Shown: positions 6,589-10,348 of the stretch, in pieces
How the letters are laid out: each line of letters begins with the position of its first letter
Numbering within the stretch: position 1 is the first letter of the stretch
NCBI GenBank assembly: GCA_016213305.1
Contig: JACRAV010000166.1
Span: 1-10,348 of the forward strand
DNA from: Candidatus Zixiibacteriota bacterium
GTDB lineage: Bacteria > Zixibacteria > MSB-5A5 > GN15 > FEB-12
Length of the DNA stretch: 10,348 nt
Reading direction: 5' to 3'
Made by a program: the position numbers and the translations under genes
The notes under the pieces: model-generated
Databases searched by the model: none
What the model was told of the DNA's origin: nothing
The model's input: the letters and a program-made list of their open reading frames with translations, nothing else

Positions 6589-6984
6589 ATGGCCAAGTCC
6601 GAGTTCAAAGAAGCCGACCTGAAGAAATACGAGACGCTTCTTTTGCAGAAAAAGAAAGAGATGCTCCAGGAGATGGGGATTGTCGGCGATGCCTACGGCC
6701 CCACCCCCAAGGAGTCGAGCGGCGATCTGTCGTCGTATTCATATCATATGGCCGACCAGGGGACCGATACGATGGACCGGGAGATGGCCTTCATGTTCGC
6801 CAGCAAATCGGGGCGCCTGTTGTACCATATCGACCAGGCCCTTCTTCGCATCAAAGACGGCTCCTACGGCGCCTGTCAGACGTGCGGGAAGATGATATCG
6901 GTGGCTCGTCTGGAGGCGGTCCCGCACGCCCGGCTGTGCATCCAGTGCAAATCGGCCGAAGAGGAACAGAAAGCTGGACGGTAA
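6589..6984 (+). CDS. TraR/DksA-type C4 zinc-finger protein
   Basis: A 131-residue protein with an N-terminal coiled-coil-like region (about 6-30 and 60-90) and a C-terminal four-cysteine zinc finger: C96-x2-C99, 17 residues, C117-x2-C120. This is the layout of the DksA/TraR family, whose members insert a coiled coil into the RNA polymerase secondary channel. The acidic DxxDxA tip of true DksA is not evident; the equivalent stretch reads SYHMADQGTD. It therefore belongs to the broader group of DksA-like proteins (as YteA/YocK) whose role is less clear. GGAGA at 6579-6583 supports the ATG. It lies between ileS and lspA, and its 3' end overlaps the probable start of lspA, pointing to translational coupling. 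Family call firm; regulatory function inferred. Confidence 0.88.
   Translation: MAKSEFKEADLKKYETLLLQKKKEMLQEMGIVGDAYGPTPKESSGDLSSYSYHMADQGTDTMDREMAFMFASKSGRLLYHIDQALLRIKDGSYGACQTCGKMISVARLEAVPHARLCIQCKSAEEEQKAGR
6961..6965 (+). promoter_or_regulatory. Ribosome binding site supporting an upstream lspA start
   Basis: GAGGA (6961-6965), inside the 3' end of the zinc-finger gene, lies 8 nt before CTG 6974 in the lspA frame. No ATG, GTG or TTG occurs in that frame between the upstream stop (6893) and GTG 7055. Confidence 0.4.
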
Positions 6985-7492
6985 ATCGCGCTCGACGCTG
7001 ATCTGGCCGAGTGTCATTGCCCTGGCGGTCATCCTGCTGGATCAGGCGACCAAGGTGTGGGCGGTGGCCAACCTGACCGGGCAACCCTCCCGTAAAATTG
7101 TGGGCGAACTGGTGATGTTCACCCTTGTGTACAACGAGGGAGGGGCGATGGGGACCCGGCTTGGCTCGACCGACTATTACACGGTGATGGCGCTGTTGAT
7201 CCTGCCGTTTATCGCGTATTACCTCTGGCGAAATCGATTTGAGCGGGTGATCGCCTGGCCGCTGGCGTTCATTCTGGGGGGGGCGATCGGCAACCTGATT
7301 GACCGGATCCGGCTGGGCCGGGTGGTCGATTTTATCGACGTGGATATGCCGGATATCAACCTGTCGTTTTTCCAGCTGGACCGGTGGTGGACGTTTAACA
7401 TAGCCGATGCGGCCATTACCTGCTCGATTGTTTTCCTGCTTTTGCATATGTTGCTGGTGAAGAAGGCCGCGCCGCCTGCCCCCGGTTCGTAA
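6974..7492 (+). CDS. lspA: Lipoprotein signal peptidase (signal peptidase II), probable CTG start
   Basis: An inner-membrane aspartyl protease that cleaves prolipoprotein signal peptides after lipidation. From CTG 6974 the product has 172 residues, normal for LspA, with four hydrophobic segments. All family motifs are present: LDQATK (22-27), VYNEGGAMG (52-60), GGAIGNLIDR (102-111), RVVDFIDV (116-123) and FNIAD (141-145). D119 and D145 are the expected catalytic pair. The first conventional start, GTG 7055, would delete the first membrane helix and the conserved D23 and K27, so translation must begin upstream. The frame is open from 6896 but has no ATG, GTG or TTG there, leaving CTG 6974 behind GAGGA as best candidate. 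This overlaps the preceding gene by 11 bp. A sequencing or assembly error hiding an ATG is the alternative. Function is sure; the exact start is not. Confidence 0.93.
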   Translation: MDGKSRSTLIWPSVIALAVILLDQATKVWAVANLTGQPSRKIVGELVMFTLVYNEGGAMGTRLGSTDYYTVMALLILPFIAYYLWRNRFERVIAWPLAFILGGAIGNLIDRIRLGRVVDFIDVDMPDINLSFFQLDRWWTFNIADAAITCSIVFLLLHMLLVKKAAPPAPGS

Positions 7493-7559
7493 GACGGGTA
7501 GTGAAAAAGGAATTTTTCAGAAGGCAAAGAGCAAACGTTGTTGCGAAGAGAATTCTGCC

Positions 7560-7892
7560 GTGAGTGTTCAACACAAGGATCTGGCGGCGGGCCGGTGGCA
7601 AAATATTTCGTTTGTCGAACAGATGGCCCATATCGGCGCCGAGGTTGAGCGGGCGCTCAATTGGAAAGACCGCGGGAACGCCGACTATAGCCGGCGCGCC
7701 TATGAACGGGCGCTGGAACTGCTTGATTTCACGCTGGATGATCCCCGCAACCGACCACGGACCAAAGAAATCGCCCGGGTGCGGGAAGGGCTGGTCGATT
7801 CGTTTGATGGAACCAATGAATTTGGGTCAACGGATGCGCTGTGGCGGGGGTATTTTGGGGCGTTTTCGTACGCGGCGGGACGGCACCGCTAG
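7560..7892 (+). CDS. Conserved small protein of unknown function
   Basis: A 110-residue soluble, helix-rich protein with GTG start at 7560. The pattern, W-Q/M-x-SFVEQMAHIGAEVERALNW at 13-35, then a K/R-rich turn, YERALELLDFTLDDPRNRPRTKEI (48-71), and NEFGSTDALWRGYFGAFSYAAGR at the end (86-108), matches from memory a family of small uncharacterised bacterial proteins with the same ALELLD and GSTD landmarks. I know of no assigned function. The ERALELLDFTLDDP stretch resembles a TPR-like helix but no repeat is present. It follows lspA by 67 bp on the same strand; an AT-rich inverted repeat (7502-7519) lies in that gap, so co-transcription is possible but not certain. No signal peptide or membrane segment is visible. 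Confidence 0.75.
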   Translation: MSVQHKDLAAGRWQNISFVEQMAHIGAEVERALNWKDRGNADYSRRAYERALELLDFTLDDPRNRPRTKEIARVREGLVDSFDGTNEFGSTDALWRGYFGAFSYAAGRHR

Positions 7893-7966
7893 CCTCCGAC
7901 GGCATTAACGTGATCTCTGGGGGGCAACTTTTCAGCCCGGCGGGTCCGAAAATTCTGTTCAACCCC

Positions 7967-7994
7967 TTGCTAAATTACTCCAAATGAGTATAAT
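7967..7994 (+). promoter_or_regulatory. Near-consensus promoter of the Rrf2-mrp unit
   Basis: TTGCTA (7967-7972), a 16-nt spacer and a perfect TATAAT (7989-7994). The -10 ends 9 bases before the ATG at 8004 and no Shine-Dalgarno is present, so the transcript is probably leaderless or nearly so. Confidence 0.7.
7976..7990. promoter_or_regulatory. Putative Rrf2 operator (inverted repeat in the promoter)
   Basis: TACTC (7976-7980) and GAGTA (7986-7990) form a perfect inverted repeat around CAAAT, inside the promoter spacer and touching the -10. AT-rich flanks extend the symmetry loosely (AAATTA on the left, TATAATTT on the right). Binding of the downstream Rrf2 protein here would block RNA polymerase, giving autorepression. 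Inferred from position and symmetry. Confidence 0.5.
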
Positions 7995-8003
7995 TTTAGC
8001 TCC

Positions 8004-8420
8004 ATGTTGACCAAAAAAACCGAATACGCAATCCGAGCGATGTGGGAGATCGCACACTACAAGGGGGAATCGTTGACCACCGCGACCGCCATCGCGCAAC
8101 GTCAGCATATCCCCGCCAAGTATCTTCCACAAATCATCTCCGAACTGAGCCGGGCGGCGCTGGTGGTGACCTCGCGTGGTTTCGGCGGCGGGCTTCGTCT
8201 CAATCGCGCCCCCGACAAAATCAGTCTATTGGAGATCATCGAAGCCACCCAGGGGAAACTGACCCTGTATGAGTGCCAGGTCTGTTCGTATCAGTGCCAG
8301 TTCCTTCCCGAGTGTGAATTGTTGGCCGTGTATAACAAAGCTCAGGCCGGCCTGGAGGACACGTTCAAGAAGGTGAGCCTGGCCGACGTCAAGTTCAGCA
8401 ACGGAAAGCCCAAGAGCTGA
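8004..8420 (+). CDS. Rrf2-family transcriptional regulator, likely Fe-S sensing
   Basis: A 138-residue winged-helix regulator. The N-terminal MLTKKTEYAIRAMWEIA, the recognition-helix region IPAKYLPQIISELSRAALV (36-54) and the wing SRGFGGGLRLNRAP (57-70) are typical Rrf2 marks. A cysteine cluster C91-x2-C94-x3-C98-x5-C104 occupies the position where IscR, NsrR and RsrR hold a [2Fe-2S] or [4Fe-4S] cluster, though with four rather than the usual three cysteines. It therefore probably senses Fe-S status, redox or NO. It has its own strong promoter with an inverted repeat and is followed after one base by mrp, so it likely controls itself and Fe-S delivery. The exact signal cannot be told from sequence; IscR-like is a guess and no gene symbol is given. 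Confidence 0.9.
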   Translation: MLTKKTEYAIRAMWEIAHYKGESLTTATAIAQRQHIPAKYLPQIISELSRAALVVTSRGFGGGLRLNRAPDKISLLEIIEATQGKLTLYECQVCSYQCQFLPECELLAVYNKAQAGLEDTFKKVSLADVKFSNGKPKS

Positions 8421-8421
8421 T

Positions 8422-9480
8422 ATGCCCACCAAAGAGCAGGTCATGCATGTGTTGAGCGGGATCAACGATCCCGAGCTTCGCAAGCCGCTTACCGAACTGG
8501 AGATGGTCCGGTTTGTGGATGTGCAGGGGGGGAATGTCAAGGTCGGGATAACTCTGACCGTGCCCGGCTGTCCTCTGAAGGAAAAAATTACCAGCGATGT
8601 GACCCAGGGGGTGGGGCTGATTCCCGGGGTTGATTCGGTGCGGGTGGAATTTGACGTCATGAACGACGAGCAGAGGGCGCGGCTCCGGCAGAAGCTGGGG
8701 CATGCGACGGTCGAAGGGCGCCAGCCGGTGAGCGTGGTGAATTTCGCGCGGCGTTTTATCGCGGTTTCATCGGGCAAGGGAGGGGTCGGCAAATCGACCG
8801 TGACCAGCAATCTCGCGACGGCGTTATCCCGGATGGGAAGAAATGTCGGAGTGCTTGATGCCGATGTGTACGGATTTTCCATTCCGCGCATGCTGGGGGT
8901 GACCGGCCAACCGACCATTATCGACGAGAAGATTGTGCCGCTGAGGAAAAGCGACACGCTTCAGGTCGTTTCGATGGGGTTCTTTGTGGACGAGGACGAG
9001 CCGGTGATCTGGCGCGGCCCTCTGTTGCACAAGGCGATCAATCAGTTTTTGACTGATGTCATGTGGGACGATCTCGATTACCTTTTGCTGGACCTTCCGC
9101 CCGGAACCGGCGATGTGACGCTGACCATCGCACAGTCGATTCCTTCGGCTGAACTGTTGGTGGTGACCACTCCGCAGGCGACGGCCACGCATGTTGCGGG
9201 GCGGGTGGCCAAACTGGCCGAACGGACCAAACTTAAAGTGATTGGCGTCATCGAAAACATGGCCTACTATGAAAATAACGGCCAGCGTGATTATGTATTC
9301 GGGCGCGACGGCGGCAAACAGCTCGCGTTGCAGTTGGGGGTGCAGTTTCTGGGAGAAATTCCGCTTATGACCTCCATTCGAGAGGGGGCGGATACCGGAA
9401 AGCCGGTGGCGGAGGACGGCACCCCGGCCCAGAAAGCCAATTTCGAGTCGATCGCGCGGGCTATCGACGGGATGAATTGA
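8422..9480 (+). CDS. mrp: Mrp/NBP35-family Fe-S carrier P-loop ATPase
   Basis: A 352-residue cytoplasmic protein that in this family carries and transfers Fe-S clusters to apo-proteins. Residues 5-82 form a MIP18/DUF59-type domain with its conserved cysteine in TVPGCPLKEK (C50). Residues about 108-350 are a MinD/ParA-like ATPase with a deviant Walker A SSGKGGVGKST (116-126), DADVYGFSIPRMLG (146-159) and LLLDLPPGTGD. Classical Mrp/ApbC has a CxxC after ENMSYF that bridges a cluster in the dimer; here the equivalent region reads ENMAYYENNGQRDYVFG with no cysteine. C50 is thus the only cysteine I see, and cluster binding may differ. It starts 1 bp after the Rrf2 stop, with only a weak AAGAG upstream, implying translational coupling. 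Family firm; Fe-S function by homology. Confidence 0.92.
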   Translation: MPTKEQVMHVLSGINDPELRKPLTELEMVRFVDVQGGNVKVGITLTVPGCPLKEKITSDVTQGVGLIPGVDSVRVEFDVMNDEQRARLRQKLGHATVEGRQPVSVVNFARRFIAVSSGKGGVGKSTVTSNLATALSRMGRNVGVLDADVYGFSIPRMLGVTGQPTIIDEKIVPLRKSDTLQVVSMGFFVDEDEPVIWRGPLLHKAINQFLTDVMWDDLDYLLLDLPPGTGDVTLTIAQSIPSAELLVVTTPQATATHVAGRVAKLAERTKLKVIGVIENMAYYENNGQRDYVFGRDGGKQLALQLGVQFLGEIPLMTSIREGADTGKPVAEDGTPAQKANFESIARAIDGMN

Positions 9481-9533
9481 GGATAAACCCTTGGTTCGTA
9501 TGCGACTATTGTAATTCAGAAATTATTTCGGAG

Positions 9534-9542
9534 TGTGGACAA
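9534..9542 (+). promoter_or_regulatory. DnaA-box-like nonamer
   Basis: TGTGGACAA, one mismatch from TGTGGATAA. It is isolated, about 150 bp from the other boxes. Confidence 0.4.
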
Positions 9543-9692
9543 GTCGGCGCGTCTCTCGCGTCGATTTTTTATTTGGTGCTAACACGCCATCAGTCAACCG
9601 CTTCAAAATTCATTTCCTTTTTTGCAGATCGTGACTTGACGACCACCGGCGCAGGGGATACTTATGCGTATGTTCGCAGTCCAAGCACACCT

Positions 9693-9712
9693 TGTGGATA
9701 GTATGTGGGAAA
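9693..9712 (+). promoter_or_regulatory. Pair of DnaA-box-like nonamers
   Basis: TGTGGATAG (9693-9701, one mismatch) and TGTGGGAAA (9704-9712, two mismatches), same orientation, start to start 11 bp or about one helical turn. Confidence 0.5.
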
Positions 9713-9778
9713 GTCCCGACCGCGAATTGGTATCCCACGGTAAATCAAACGGTTAATTGAGAATCGAATTGACTCGAA

Positions 9779-9811
9779 TGTGGAAAAGACTGTTGATAAG
9801 TGTTATCGGCA
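9779..9811. promoter_or_regulatory. Cluster of DnaA-box-like nonamers
   Basis: TGTGGAAAA (9779-9787) and TGTTGATAA (9791-9799), one mismatch each and 12 bp apart, followed by TTATCGGCA (9803-9811), an inverted box with two mismatches. Confidence 0.5.
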
Positions 9812-9858
9812 CGATCCGTGTTTCGGGTCAACAGTCCAGTAGTAAACAATTTAGTTTG

Positions 9859-9876
9859 TGTGAATAGTGTGGAAAA
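9859..9876 (+). promoter_or_regulatory. DnaA-box-like nonamers next to the dnaA start
   Basis: TGTGAATAG (9859-9867, two mismatches) and TGTGGAAAA (9868-9876, one mismatch) are contiguous and end 25 bp before the dnaA ATG, so DnaA binding here could also autoregulate dnaA. Confidence 0.45.
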
Positions 9877-9901
9877 AATTTTGGTGGGGGAAACACCGAC
9901 A

Positions 9902-10348
9902 ATGGATGTGATAAGCAACTCACAGCAATGGATCGACTGCCAGAAGTACATTGCGCGTCGTCTGAAACAGCAGACGTACAACACGTGGCTCCGGCCGACA
10001 CGCGGTGAACCAACCGACAACGGCAGTTTCAAGATCGCCGTCTCCAATCAGTTTGTCGCCGATTGGATCGACGGACATTTTCGGGAATTGATTGATGAAG
10101 CGCTCGGCGAGGTGCTGGGGAGGAGGTTTGATATCGTGTATGTCATCTCCGGGGCCGGCGATCCGGAAGAGCAGACCCGGCTGAATCTCGATAATGCGAT
10201 GATGGCCGGCGGCAATAGTTCCGGGGCGGTGGCCGTAGGGCCGGCCCAGATTGCGGTTCCGGCTGTCCCGCAAAATCACAATCTCAACGCACGGTACACG
10301 TTCGAGACGCTGGTGGTGGGCGATTTCAATCAATTTGCGTGCGCCGCA
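9902..10348 (+). CDS. dnaA: Chromosomal replication initiator DnaA (3' partial)
   Basis: Open from ATG 9902 to the last base without a stop: the first 149 residues of DnaA, the AAA+ protein that binds DnaA boxes and opens oriC. Domain I is recognisable at residues 8-80 (WIDCQKYIARRLKQQTYNTW, then a FKIAVSNQFVADWI segment). A low-complexity linker rich in Ala, Gly, Val and Pro spans about 85-125. LNARYTFETLVVGDFNQFACAA at 128-149 is the N-terminal edge of the AAA+ domain, which normally reads YTFxxFVVGxxNxFAxAA. The Walker motifs and DNA-binding domain IV lie beyond the window. An in-frame GTG at 9884 would add six residues but has no better ribosome binding site; the G-rich run at 9883-9891 lies about 10 nt before the ATG. 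DnaA boxes upstream suggest autoregulation. Confidence 0.95.
   Translation, partial: MDVISNSQQWIDCQKYIARRLKQQTYNTWLRPTRGEPTDNGSFKIAVSNQFVADWIDGHFRELIDEALGEVLGRRFDIVYVISGAGDPEEQTRLNLDNAMMAGGNSSGAVAVGPAQIAVPAVPQNHNLNARYTFETLVVGDFNQFACAA

Larger units (their letters stand above)
9481..9901. other. Putative replication origin (oriC) upstream of dnaA
   Basis: This 421-bp gap has no convincing gene. It holds at least six nonamers within one or two mismatches of the DnaA box TGTGGATAA, most in the same orientation, between mrp and dnaA. AT-rich stretches that could unwind lie at 9563-9576, 9602-9625 and 9840-9882. Clustered DnaA boxes directly 5' of dnaA are the usual form of a bacterial oriC. No exact consensus box is present, and GC skew could not be computed here. 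Confidence 0.65.

Noticed and set aside
7055..7492. GTG 7055 as the start of lspA
   Set aside because: It would remove the first membrane helix and the conserved LDQATK motif that are encoded immediately upstream in the same open frame.
7502..7519. Inverted repeat TGAAAAA/TTTTTCA after lspA as an intrinsic terminator
   Set aside because: The 7-bp stem is almost all A-T, and no T-run follows; too weak to call a terminator.
9477..9701. Short frame starting TTG inside the end of mrp
   Set aside because: No ribosome site, no recognisable pattern, and it runs through the DnaA-box region; more likely chance openness in oriC.

Overview
The window looks like a chromosomal segment from an uncultured FCB-group bacterium. 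Candidate division Zixibacteria is my best guess. The basis is the style of the secreted protein at the left end (a beta-helix repeat protein ending in two dockerin-like VDISDL repeats), the moderately high GC coding style, a long type II-like IleRS, and the gene order near dnaA. The phylum is an inference from family resemblance, not from a marker-gene tree.

Layout. Positions 1-798 hold the 3' end of a secreted dockerin-type protein. It converges on a minus-strand DedA-family membrane protein (983-1636), with a tandem 58-bp palindrome repeat between them. A repeat-rich gap (1637-1951) carries three different palindromes and is followed by a DUF4386-like membrane protein (1952-2629). Next is a REP-associated tyrosine transposase (RAYT, minus strand, 2735-3217), bracketed on both sides by long hairpins whose 10-bp ends share GTCAGGTC/GACCTGAC. 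Related palindromes also lie at 881-962, 1824-1868 and, as a half site, 2641-2650. A C/G-run tract and a good sigma70-like promoter then lead into a housekeeping block: ileS, a TraR/DksA-type zinc-finger gene, lspA and a conserved small protein of unknown function.

A second transcription unit starts at a near-consensus promoter (7967-7994) with an inverted repeat inside it. It encodes an Rrf2-family regulator with four clustered cysteines, followed after one base by an Mrp/NBP35-type Fe-S carrier ATPase. This looks like a self-regulated Fe-S module. The Mrp lacks the C-terminal CxxC of the classical family. Positions 9481-9901 contain no convincing gene but several DnaA-box-like nonamers, and dnaA itself begins at 9902 and runs off the right edge, so this gap is a good candidate for oriC.

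The most interesting structure is the RAYT gene with its flanking and dispersed palindromes, which looks like a local REP/RAYT system. Secondary points are the apparent CTG start of lspA overlapping the upstream gene, two promoters placed so close to their ATG that leaderless mRNAs are likely, and a possible G-quadruplex next to the ileS promoter. I saw no tRNA, rRNA, CRISPR array or prophage.
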